Positions 22,685 through 30,434 of a stretch of DNA of 41,416 nt are shown here, in pieces. Origin of the DNA: a virus. Under the pieces are notes generated by a model, which searched no databases, was not told the origin of the DNA, and saw nothing but the letters and a program-made list of their open reading frames with translations. Numbering within the stretch: position 1 is the first letter of the stretch; each line of letters opens with the position of its first letter. The stretch spans positions 1 to 41,416 of the IMG/VR virus record IMGVR_UViG_3300017735_000025. One strand, written 5' to 3'. Position numbers and translations under genes: made by a program.

Positions 22685-25600
22685 CTATGCTGTACTTGAC
22701 CAACGCTTCGCAACATACTTCATGCGGAGTGTTGATTGTAATGTGTGTACTGCTTCTTGTCCTACTGTTGGATTTGCTGGATCTGAATATTGTAAATCCA
22801 TTTTTAGTTCTATGAAATTACCATTCATTGTTGCTTCAAACTTAGGCTCAACAACTGGATTAGAATGTGTAAGATCCCAACTACTACTAAATCTATCACC
22901 AAATACAACTGCTGTTGTCGGAGAAGTAGTCCAATCTGGTCTTGCACTAATCTGCATTGTTCCCATTCTCAAATACTTATTAGGTAAGCCTGCTGACTCA
23001 GTAATTGTGTAATCAAGAACGAATGTATTGTAAACACTTGCATCTAAACTAATGATAACATCATTTTGATTGTTTGATTCAAGTATAGTAACAACTTCGA
23101 GACTTTCGTAAGTTTCTAATTTTTCACCAAAACTTGCCGCTTCTCTTGTTTGTATTTCAAGATTGTTTTTGAGATTTATTAAACCTTTTGTTCCATTTGT
23201 AGTATCCTGTGTTTTATCAAACGTTGATACTGCATATAAATTGTTTACTAATGTATTAAAGTTTCCTGCTTCTTCTCTTGAACTAAAGAACAACTCGTTA
23301 TAAGTGTTGTCAATTTCTACATCATATGAAGTAAAATGACTTGGTACACCTGTCTTACCGTTGTATAATGATTTTGCGTTTGTGTCATTATAAGGGAATG
23401 TAGAATATTGAGAACCGCCATGGAATACTTTTGCAAACAACTGTACATCTCTGCTGTTTACTAAACTGTTCATCCAACGTTCTAACTTGGCTTTTACTGT
23501 GCTGTTGTTCCTGTTGTATTCACCTGCTGTTAGACCCAACGTACTGCACGTAGCAACGTTTTTGTCTTCATGGAGTACAAACTCCAGTCCGCCTGCACTA
23601 ACACTGCTAAAACCTGGTCTTTGACTAAAGTATACAGCATTAAATGAACTATCGGTTTGCGGTAGTTCTCTTAAATTTGCAAATATAGTTGACGGATCAG
23701 CCGATACTGCTGATATGTTAACAGTAGAAGTATTAACTCTTGCACATGCCTGTTCTAATGATGTGTCGGCACTTAAATCAATTGCTAACACAGGATGTAC
23801 TGCAACTGCTGTATATGATGCTAATAATGACGGGAAGTATGTTCCTGCAATCTCATCTAAGTTAGTTGCTATTGGCATTGAGTTATTTAAATTAGTAACA
23901 ATGAATGTATTAGCAGTTATATCTGTATGGTCAATTGTTACTGCTACATTGGCACCTGAACCTAACTGTCCACCTGCACCTGTTTGTTTTAATTCAACTG
24001 ATGTAACACCGTATGTTAATTGGTTGTCTGGTGCATATACCTGTAAGTGAGAATCACCTGTGCTGTCTACTCCGTGATTAATAAATGCTAAATCACTGCT
24101 AATTCCAGCAGTAAATGATGGGGCAGTGTTTCCGCCTCCAAGTTGATCTAAATCTACGTCAATGTAGTTGGAACCAAGTCCAACAACTTTTAAAATTTTG
24201 TCATGTAATTCGATGCTTGGTGTACCTGTGGTATCTACCATTCTCAAATAGTGTCCAACTCTTACACCGTCTATATCACCGTTGCTTGGTGTTATTTGAA
24301 TAATTGTTCTATCATGCGATACATTAGTATAACCATTGTTTACATGAGTAGCATCTGTTGACAAAATAGCAGTTGATGTTCTTGCACCTATCCAGCTCTT
24401 TTGAGGTATGGTAATTTTAATTGTTGAACTCGAGCCATCGCTATCTGCTACTTCAAATATTTGTTTGTTTAAATAACCTAAAGCATTATTAGGAGTTTTT
24501 AGATATGCTCTATCGTATCTGTACACATCTCCACTGCCTATTGTTTCGTAGATATTATCACTTGCTGATGATAAACTCACAACGTATGTTGCAAGATCTG
24601 TGCCGTCAACTGCAATAGTAGATGTAGATTTTACATCTTCTCTGCTTATCATTAAATTACCTAATGTAATATTTGTAGGTGTTGATACGTTGGCACCATC
24701 TGCTACACTTGAAATATGTTTTGTGTCAAGTGCTATATATCCTAAACCTGTTTCTGTGCTTACCCTAACATTCTCAGAAGGTATTTTTCTATATGCTGGT
24801 ATATCGTATGCATCATAAAAACTTGAAATAGAAGACGAAACTGCTATCTTATTGCCTACACCTTCGAATGCAGAAATAACATTTGCATTACTGTAATAAC
24901 ATACTGTGACTTCGTCTGATGAAGTTGGTGCAGTTCTCAATTTTAATGTGTGAATACCACCTGGTGTGACTTCAGTTGCATTTAATGAATAGTCTGCAAC
25001 TGCACTTGGTGTATACAACGATGGATTAGATTCTGCTATTTGTTCTATGCCGTTCTTTTTAACTACTACTTCACTGCTTACAAATGGTCCACCTGTAACG
25101 TAATTTTTAATTGTCTTTGGAGTAAAACTAATTGCAGAGTTGGCAGTTAATGTCTGAGCACTGTTAACTGTGATAATATAGTCATTTGCACTGTTAACTG
25201 CAACACTGTCTACTAATGGTGTGCCTTGAATTTCTGTACCTGATACAATATCGCCTACACGAATATTACCGAGTGTATCTGAAGCAGTACCGTCAGCGGC
25301 ATCTTTTGTTACATAAATTGTTGTGGTACCAACAGTGTTAGCATATACAGTAGATGAAACAGTAGAAGTAGTTGCTGAAGAAAATACTGGATGATCTAAA
25401 CTATTGTATTTTTGTCCTGCTTTAGATGAAGCATCTGTGCTTCTTGGATTAGTAGGGAACCAACTATGAGAATTAATTATGCTATCAAAGTCACCTCTTT
25501 TGTATTTAATGTATGGGACTTGGAACGCAATGATATTATTGTTTGCAATGCTGATTGCGTGTGTTTTTGCACCAGCAGTGTTCTCAATATATGATATAGA

Positions 25601-25762
25601 ATTAAAATCTACGTTCTGTGGATTGTTTGAATCACCGCCAATAAATACTTGACGACTGTCTACTGCAAGTCCTATTTCCCCTGCTCGTAAAGGCTGAGGA
25701 AGGTCTTGTTTAAGCCCTCGTCTATGTTGAATTCTCGAAACTATTGTTTTATCTTCTGCCAC
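22685..25762 (-). CDS. large tail-fibre/virion structural protein
   Basis: About 1025 aa from GTG 25762, which has GGAG nine bases upstream; a TTG at 25777 lies over that site and is less likely. The N-terminus IVSRIQHRRGLKQDLPQPLR, then GEIGLAVDSRQVFIGGD, is the attachment module seen at the start of tail-fibre and baseplate-associated proteins in T4-like marine phages. The rest is Ser/Thr/Asn-rich and beta-structured with repeated short strands, without catalytic motifs. Expected to be a fibre or baseplate appendage, possibly contacting the host. Transcribed from a late promoter at 25795-25802. Confidence 0.72.
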   Translation of the reverse strand: MAEDKTIVSRIQHRRGLKQDLPQPLRAGEIGLAVDSRQVFIGGDSNNPQNVDFNSISYIENTAGAKTHAISIANNNIIAFQVPYIKYKRGDFDSIINSHSWFPTNPRSTDASSKAGQKYNSLDHPVFSSATTSTVSSTVYANTVGTTTIYVTKDAADGTASDTLGNIRVGDIVSGTEIQGTPLVDSVAVNSANDYIITVNSAQTLTANSAISFTPKTIKNYVTGGPFVSSEVVVKKNGIEQIAESNPSLYTPSAVADYSLNATEVTPGGIHTLKLRTAPTSSDEVTVCYYSNANVISAFEGVGNKIAVSSSISSFYDAYDIPAYRKIPSENVRVSTETGLGYIALDTKHISSVADGANVSTPTNITLGNLMISREDVKSTSTIAVDGTDLATYVVSLSSASDNIYETIGSGDVYRYDRAYLKTPNNALGYLNKQIFEVADSDGSSSTIKITIPQKSWIGARTSTAILSTDATHVNNGYTNVSHDRTIIQITPSNGDIDGVRVGHYLRMVDTTGTPSIELHDKILKVVGLGSNYIDVDLDQLGGGNTAPSFTAGISSDLAFINHGVDSTGDSHLQVYAPDNQLTYGVTSVELKQTGAGGQLGSGANVAVTIDHTDITANTFIVTNLNNSMPIATNLDEIAGTYFPSLLASYTAVAVHPVLAIDLSADTSLEQACARVNTSTVNISAVSADPSTIFANLRELPQTDSSFNAVYFSQRPGFSSVSAGGLEFVLHEDKNVATCSTLGLTAGEYNRNNSTVKAKLERWMNSLVNSRDVQLFAKVFHGGSQYSTFPYNDTNAKSLYNGKTGVPSHFTSYDVEIDNTYNELFFSSREEAGNFNTLVNNLYAVSTFDKTQDTTNGTKGLINLKNNLEIQTREAASFGEKLETYESLEVVTILESNNQNDVIISLDASVYNTFVLDYTITESAGLPNKYLRMGTMQISARPDWTTSPTTAVVFGDRFSSSWDLTHSNPVVEPKFEATMNGNFIELKMDLQYSDPANPTVGQEAVHTLQSTLRMKYVAKRWSSTA

Positions 25763-25794
25763 TGTTAAGTTCTCCAATGTAACTACTTAACAGT

Positions 25795-25802
25795 ATTTAT
25801 CA
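25795..25802 (-). promoter_or_regulatory. T4-type late promoter (GATAAATA)
   Basis: GATAAATAC on the minus strand, +1 near 25789, leader of about 27 bases with GGAG before GTG 25762. Confidence 0.65.
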
Positions 25803-25809
25803 CTTTAGA

Positions 25810-26484
25810 CTAAACTTTATTATAATAGTCCGCCAACCTCATGGCCCATTTGTTGCAGTATTCTTCAAACTCGTCACCTTCGATAACAAAGTCTGCATAC
25901 TTGCCTTCTCTGTCTACCATTAAGATAGCAACTTGTTTGATATTTGTGCCAAACATTTCATTGTGTGCTAATGCGTATGCACAACCTTGCATAAAGTAAT
26001 CTTCAATCCACTCACGCTTCTTGATCTTTTTAGCAGTCTTGAAGTCAATAATACTTTCAACACCGTTAAACATACCCACTGCATCGCTTGTACCTGCGTA
26101 TAAGCCTTTTGCAATCAAGGCTACTTCAACACCCCATATCTCATTTACTTGGCTTAAACCTTTTGATATCATTTCGTCAAGCATGGCTTTAGCCATAACA
26201 CTGATGTGATTATTACCAGAGATATCGTATTCTTCTTGTAGCACATACTTTTCTAAAGCATTGTGTACTTTAGTACCAAGTCCAGCGGCTTCTCTGCTTA
26301 TACGATTTGCTTCTTCGTCGCCTACTCGCTTACGCCAGTTGATAAGAGCTGTTTTATCTCCAGTATCAGAAAGTACTGTGGTTACACTTGGGACTGGTTG
26401 ATCGTCGTCTCCAGTGTATTGTCGTTGTCCGTTTTTTGCTGTCACCCTCTTAAGAGTAGGGTATTCAAATTTTTCAATTAACAT
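25810..26484 (-). CDS. PD-(D/E)XK nuclease, Cas4/RecB/phage exonuclease type
   Basis: 224 aa. VPSVTTVLSDT (31-41) is the usual opening of this phage exonuclease family. GTKVHNALEKY has the conserved His (H74). AGTSDAVG (130-137; D134) and IIDFKTAKK (145-153; D147, K149) make the catalytic core. QGCAYALAH (Q166, Y170) is the RecB-type motif III QxxxY. There are no Cys residues for a Cas4 iron-sulfur cluster. Role probably in DNA processing, recombination or host DNA degradation. It starts directly at the predicted +1 of a strong sigma70-type promoter with no ribosome site. Confidence 0.85.
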   Translation of the reverse strand: MLIEKFEYPTLKRVTAKNGQRQYTGDDDQPVPSVTTVLSDTGDKTALINWRKRVGDEEANRISREAAGLGTKVHNALEKYVLQEEYDISGNNHISVMAKAMLDEMISKGLSQVNEIWGVEVALIAKGLYAGTSDAVGMFNGVESIIDFKTAKKIKKREWIEDYFMQGCAYALAHNEMFGTNIKQVAILMVDREGKYADFVIEGDEFEEYCNKWAMRLADYYNKV

Positions 26485-26489
26485 AGTTA

Positions 26490-26518
26490 ATTATAACACC
26501 TATTTTATATTTTGTCAA
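26490..26518 (-). promoter_or_regulatory. sigma70-type promoter (TTGACA - 17 bp - TATAAT), ATG at about +1
   Basis: Minus-strand TTGACA 26518-26513, TATAAT 26495-26490, spacer 17. Only five bases (TAACT) separate TATAAT from the ATG at 26484, so the mRNA should be leaderless or nearly so. The promoter overlaps the 3' end of the upstream SGNH gene. Confidence 0.82.
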
Positions 26519-27101
26519 GTAACGTTCGAGCTAAAACTTTAGCAAATTTGCTGTGTGTTTTAGGCCCTTCGTGTCCATTTGGACATTCATCTATGCATAT
26601 ATCAGCAGTATTAAATGCTGGAAACACATCTACATTGTTCCATTCTAATAATTTGTTTTCATATAGCGGAGTAGATAAATTATATATCCTGTCTCCTATT
26701 AAATCTTTAACATAGTAATTTGCTAATGCAATATATGTTGAAGATTCAAATACAGTATTATTACTGCTGTTAAAATACTTATAATACGACTCTACTTTAC
26801 TGCCAAGATCTTGATAATCAACCCTATTATAAATGTGTTCATATTCATCTGATAAAAACATGTGTCTTTGTGCAGTAGTCCACATAACAACAACAAAATC
26901 TTCTGGTTGAAATGATTGTTGTGTAATCTTGTGAAATATTTCTTTATTGCCGGAGCCACCCAAAGAACAATTTTTAATAGGTATGTTTAGATGTTTGCCA
27001 ACTAAATGGGGGTATGCTAATTCTGAAGGTTTTATATTATTAGTAGCATCTGCATCAAGTTCTGTTCCAAATGTATAACTGTCGCCGAAAAAATAAATCA
27101 T
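26505..27101 (-). CDS. SGNH/GDSL-type hydrolase-like protein (paralogue 5)
   Basis: 198 aa. MIYFFGDSYTFGTELD gives GDS with S8. CSLGGSGNKEIF provides block II Gly and block III GxxN (GSGN). VVMWTTAQRH matches the WTFFDRH region of paralogue 3. NGHEGPKTHSKFAKVL gives H177, but the Asp of DxxH is replaced in this alignment. It overlaps the next SGNH gene by 4 bases, so two SGNH genes are adjacent and co-translated. It may still be active if another acid serves. Substrate unknown. Confidence 0.75.
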   Translation of the reverse strand: MIYFFGDSYTFGTELDADATNNIKPSELAYPHLVGKHLNIPIKNCSLGGSGNKEIFHKITQQSFQPEDFVVVMWTTAQRHMFLSDEYEHIYNRVDYQDLGSKVESYYKYFNSSNNTVFESSTYIALANYYVKDLIGDRIYNLSTPLYENKLLEWNNVDVFPAFNTADICIDECPNGHEGPKTHSKFAKVLARTLLDKI

Positions 27102-27820
27102 TGTGCAATATGTGTTTGAATGTAGTCTCGTAAGATGCGAGCCAAATTTTTATGACTGCTAATACCAAAATGTTCATCAAAAGGTGCAACGTCTAATTGA
27201 TTAAACGGTTGTAATACATGTTCAAAGTTGTGCCATTCATATAGATGAAAATCAAACGTATCCTCTGGCGGCGTATTAGTGTCAGGATCATATATTTTGA
27301 ACCACGGGCCTGGTATGTGTATTACTGCTTTGCATTTTTGTTTAAGATAACTGTCTGCTATATATAAAGTTCTTTCTAAACGTTTGTGAACAGCAATCTT
27401 AGATTGGTACTGTTCGAAAAAAGTCCTACGGAAGTTATTACATACATTATCCTCGATAAAAGCATGATTCCATGTTGTTGTTCCAATTTCCGATGGGAGT
27501 GACATGTATGCTTCTCGATATGGAGAAGTCCACATTATCAATGCTATATCGTTTGGTTGAATATCATAATTGAGAATTTCGTCTAATATATCACAATTAC
27601 CGGTGCCACCGAGCCCACGATTATCGCTATCAAACGGAATTGGATTGTGTAAATCTGTTGATAGGAATGATGCTGTTACACTTGGATAAGCCTTTTTAGA
27701 GTACTCTCCTTGTGTGGACAAATGGGAAATATTTTTTTCTAAACCACAGCCTTGTGTAAAACTGTCACCAAAAGCAACTAAGCGATTACCAACTGATGTT
27801 CCATGTGAGGATTTGTTCAT
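27098..27820 (-). CDS. SGNH/GDSL-type hydrolase-like protein (paralogue 6)
   Basis: 240 aa from ATG 27820 (AGG six bases upstream); a GTG at 27847 is in frame but deeper inside the upstream gene. RLVAFGDSFTQGCGL gives block I with the nucleophile at S20. GLGGTGNCDILDEI holds the GxxN block III. ALIMWTSPYREAYM parallels the WT motif of paralogues 3 and 5. FDEHFGISSHKNLARIL ends the domain with the catalytic His. It overlaps the 106-aa structural gene by 35 bases. Paralogues 3, 5 and 6 look like one subfamily spread by duplication. Confidence 0.75.
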   Translation of the reverse strand: MNKSSHGTSVGNRLVAFGDSFTQGCGLEKNISHLSTQGEYSKKAYPSVTASFLSTDLHNPIPFDSDNRGLGGTGNCDILDEILNYDIQPNDIALIMWTSPYREAYMSLPSEIGTTTWNHAFIEDNVCNNFRRTFFEQYQSKIAVHKRLERTLYIADSYLKQKCKAVIHIPGPWFKIYDPDTNTPPEDTFDFHLYEWHNFEHVLQPFNQLDVAPFDEHFGISSHKNLARILRDYIQTHIAQ

Positions 27821-28106
27821 CTCCGGCCTTTTGTTTGATGTTGACACCGTACCCGAGATCTTTAAAATATTTAGAAACGTAATTTATTTGATCTAATTTA
27901 GTAGGATCGGTAGTTATACCATAGTATACTTTATAATAAGCATTGCCGGTCGTCATTGTTGTGCCTGTTGTTACATTTGCATACAATACGCCTGCATCTA
28001 CATTTGCAAGAACTTGTGCTTCAATACCACGTACTTCACTGTGTATAACACTGTTGTTACGAGTATCTGTTCTTGCCTGCGATGCTGTTCTAAATATACT
28101 TGCCAT
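27786..28106 (-). CDS. conserved small virion-associated protein
   Basis: 106 aa. ASQARTDTRNNSVIHSEVRG, then IEAQVLANVDAG, is a helical N-terminus, followed by a Thr-rich strand region (TTGTTMTTGNAYYKVYYG) and a C-terminal QILTWNISW strand. From memory this small protein is conserved in marine T4-like phages near structural genes. It is one base from the 111-aa gene upstream and likely shares its late transcript. Specific virion position unknown. Confidence 0.62.
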   Translation of the reverse strand: MASIFRTASQARTDTRNNSVIHSEVRGIEAQVLANVDAGVLYANVTTGTTMTTGNAYYKVYYGITTDPTKLDQINYVSKYFKDLGYGVNIKQKAGDEQILTWNISW

Positions 28107-28442
28107 TTACAAATCCGCCTTAATATCACTCATTGCTTGTGAGCCTGCTAAATCACCTACATCAACTGTAGGTTCTGCGTCTGTGTCTATGTCTGCTGGT
28201 AGTTCTGATGCTGGAATGATTTCGTCTCTGTTTACACTACTTGCAAAACCACTCTGATCAACTGCTTGTATTAACTCGTCAATAGAAATAACATGGCCAT
28301 TCTTTGCTAATAATTTTCTAAATTTATCAGTTGAGATTTTTTTTATTTCTTTTGCCATCACACGGGTGAGAAGATCTTGCACTGCTACAAGAATTTCTTC
28401 TGCGTACCCTTCTTTTACTTGTATGACTTCGTTAATAAGCAT
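28107..28442 (-). CDS. conserved phage protein, possible prohead/virion component
   Basis: 111 aa. The start MLINEVIQVKEGYAEEI resembles the short N-terminal tags of neighbouring late proteins and contains an I-N-E site. The middle is helical (VAVQDLLTRVMAKEIKKI) with DKFRKLLAKNGHVISIDELI like a small winged or helical domain. The C-terminus is acidic and ends AMSDIKADL. It is 4 bases downstream of the 430-aa gene. Similar proteins are widespread, uncharacterised, in marine T4-like phages. Confidence 0.6.
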   Translation of the reverse strand: MLINEVIQVKEGYAEEILVAVQDLLTRVMAKEIKKISTDKFRKLLAKNGHVISIDELIQAVDQSGFASSVNRDEIIPASELPADIDTDAEPTVDVGDLAGSQAMSDIKADL

Positions 28443-28446
28443 TAGG

Positions 28447-29739
28447 TTACACCTCTACTGGTGCTCTTCCTAATGGCTCGTTCTCTGGTCCTGCCGCGGC
28501 TGGTATGTTGTCTACTGGTTCATCTGCAATAGCATCCATATCTAAACCTTGCTCGTCACCGCCTAAACTTGGCTCCATGCCAGTGTCGCCTAAGCCACCT
28601 GCCATTTCCTCACCAGTTAAACCGCCAACTTGTCCGTCAAGTCCTGCTTTAACTCCTTTACATGCTTCAAGATGTTGTGAAAGTAAACCACTTACTGTGT
28701 CAACGAATGTTTGTGATTGTCCTGCACCCATCTCTGCTCTCATTTGATCAGCAATAGCAGGTACGTCTTTATTCATCATATCTGAAATACGTTCAATTTG
28801 ATTTTGGATGTCGTCTGCTAATGCTCTAACAGCCATAACAACTTCTGCTTGTTCTACATCTACTTCTTCATTAAGCATTTCATCAATAATTGAATCGAAC
28901 ATACTTTCTTTAGCATCTTGTTTCTTTTCGTCGTCAGTGTCGCCTGTTACTGCGTACTCTTCGCCGTCTACTGTAAATTTCTTTTCGCCTTTAGCAATAG
29001 CGTCTTTTCTTGCACCTGTGAATTTGTTCTGCTCACCAATCTTTTTACCAAACATTTGTATGCCTGAAGTTAATGCATCTTCTTCGAGACCGTTGAGGAA
29101 ACCAACCACTGCGTCTCTGCTTTTGCCTGTAACTTCTGCAAACTGTGAAAGTTTTTCTTCAATAGCATCATAACTTTCCATGTTGCTTAATTCGATACCT
29201 ACTTCTTTAGCAAGTTCTGATAATAATCTTTCGTTGATATCTGTTTCTGGGAGTACTGATTCGTAAGCACCTTCGTGTGTTGCGCCACATGATTCTACAT
29301 ACTCCATACATGCCGCCATAACCATTGGTTTTGTTACTGAATCTTCGTAACAATGACTTGCATCTAAACGTACTTGGTTCATGCATTCGCTACATGCTTC
29401 TTCTTGAGTGTAGCCTTTGTCCATGAGTTCGGAACATTTTAATTTGATTTTTTCTTTTAATTCGTTGTATGCTCTTGATTCTGGATACATACCTTCGTTT
29501 AGCATTGTGTCGATTACGTCACGGATGCCTAAAAATTTTGCATATTCTGGTTCAAGTTGAAATTTTCTATTGCTGTTACGTAGATTTACTATTGCCATAT
29601 CAGCATTCTCACGGATTTTTTCAAGTTTCTTTTTACTTGCTTTTCCCGGAGTAACTTTAATGCCGAATTGCTCACTAAGTAACTTATTCAATTTTTCAAC
29701 CTTCTTGAATGAAGTTGGGTTTAATTGAGTTAATATCAT
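28447..29739 (-). CDS. 430-aa acidic late protein, putative virion or scaffold-type component
   Basis: Highly helical and acidic, with a Gly/Asp-rich low-complexity C-terminus (about 365-430). A central segment has a cluster of Cys residues (KCSELMDKGYTQEEACSECM, later SHCYED and ACMEYVESC), possibly metal-binding or disulfide-linked. VDVEQAEVVMAVRALADDIQ could form a coiled coil. No enzyme motifs. It starts a late unit: GATAAATA at 29789-29796, AGGAAA ribosome site, then the 111-aa and 106-aa genes. A structural or core-packing role is inferred from composition and context. Confidence 0.6.
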   Translation of the reverse strand: MILTQLNPTSFKKVEKLNKLLSEQFGIKVTPGKASKKKLEKIRENADMAIVNLRNSNRKFQLEPEYAKFLGIRDVIDTMLNEGMYPESRAYNELKEKIKLKCSELMDKGYTQEEACSECMNQVRLDASHCYEDSVTKPMVMAACMEYVESCGATHEGAYESVLPETDINERLLSELAKEVGIELSNMESYDAIEEKLSQFAEVTGKSRDAVVGFLNGLEEDALTSGIQMFGKKIGEQNKFTGARKDAIAKGEKKFTVDGEEYAVTGDTDDEKKQDAKESMFDSIIDEMLNEEVDVEQAEVVMAVRALADDIQNQIERISDMMNKDVPAIADQMRAEMGAGQSQTFVDTVSGLLSQHLEACKGVKAGLDGQVGGLTGEEMAGGLGDTGMEPSLGGDEQGLDMDAIADEPVDNIPAAAGPENEPLGRAPVEV

Positions 29740-29788
29740 AATGGTTTCCTAAATAAGTTATATACTATTCTCATAGTGTAATAGTACT

Positions 29789-29796
29789 TATTTATC
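29789..29796 (-). promoter_or_regulatory. T4-type late promoter (GATAAATA)
   Basis: GATAAATAAG on the minus strand, +1 near 29783, about 44 bases of leader with AGGAAA before ATG 29739. Confidence 0.65.
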
Positions 29797-29809
29797 ATCA
29801 TTGACGATA

Positions 29810-30250
29810 TTAGAATAAGTTTGCGACAGATGGATATAGGTGTTTCATGTGGTTAACAACTTCTGTCATTCTAATAAATGCAACTTCTTTGCGAAAGTCG
29901 TCTACAGTGTCCGAATCAAGTATAGCAGTAAAGAATTTAGTCTCATTAAATAAGTCCATATACTTGTTCATTTTACGTTGTTCAATATTTATTTCATGTG
30001 TTTTAAGCGGTTCTTTGGTGGTATTCCGGCGGTTTAGACGTACACAGAGCGTCTGTGCTAACTTTTTAGTAGGAACATAGTGTAAGACATACTTATTACT
30101 AAAACTCTCTGTTACAATGTAGTAATTGTTTTTACGCACTGGTACAAACACACCACGTTTAGCAACGTTCTGTGCGGCAAGATCAAGTTTCCTTGCAAGT
30201 TCCTTTTTCTTATTTAAGGGTATCTTTTTGTGGGTAGATTTTGTAGCCAA
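29810..30250 (-). CDS. basic hypothetical protein
   Basis: 146 aa with a strongly basic N-terminus (STHKKIPLNKKKELARK) and a strand pair around NNYYIVTESFSNKYVLHYVP. A basic helix (LCVRLNRRNTTKEPL) and a helical C-terminus follow. It looks like a nucleic-acid-binding protein, but no family is recognised. It overlaps the 74-aa gene by 41 bases; a start further in is possible but not marked by a better ribosome site. Confidence 0.6.
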   Translation of the reverse strand: MATKSTHKKIPLNKKKELARKLDLAAQNVAKRGVFVPVRKNNYYIVTESFSNKYVLHYVPTKKLAQTLCVRLNRRNTTKEPLKTHEINIEQRKMNKYMDLFNETKFFTAILDSDTVDDFRKEVAFIRMTEVVNHMKHLYPSVANLF

Positions 30251-30434
30251 TTTTACTTTCCTTTCGAACTTTTTTAATTATGTTGCGTTTGTATAAATCT
30301 TCCGCCATATAACCTGTACGCTCGTCTAATGTATTTATATCTAAAAAGTGGTTAAAATCTATTTTGTTGAATAGTGATGCTTCGTCGCGACTAAGCAAAC
30401 TGAGGAATTTATTCTTTCCTCTTACTGCTCTCAT
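30210..30434 (-). CDS. small hypothetical protein
   Basis: 74 aa, basic, with MRAVRGKNKFLSLLSRDEAS and a C-terminal KKVRKESKIGYKIYPQK. It overlaps its upstream neighbour by 4 bases (ATGA) and the next gene by 41 bases. A TATAAATA match inside it (30332-30339, minus) could be an internal late promoter for the 146-aa gene. Function unknown. Confidence 0.55.
   Translation of the reverse strand: MRAVRGKNKFLSLLSRDEASLFNKIDFNHFLDINTLDERTGYMAEDLYKRNIIKKVRKESKIGYKIYPQKDTLK

Noticed and set aside
25810-26484. Cas4 as part of a CRISPR system
   Set aside because: No iron-sulfur Cys, no cas genes, and no repeat-spacer array anywhere in the window.
30332-30339. TATAAATA inside the 74-aa gene
   Set aside because: Could be an internal late promoter, but it falls in coding sequence of AT-rich DNA and no separate leader is evident; not listed as a feature.
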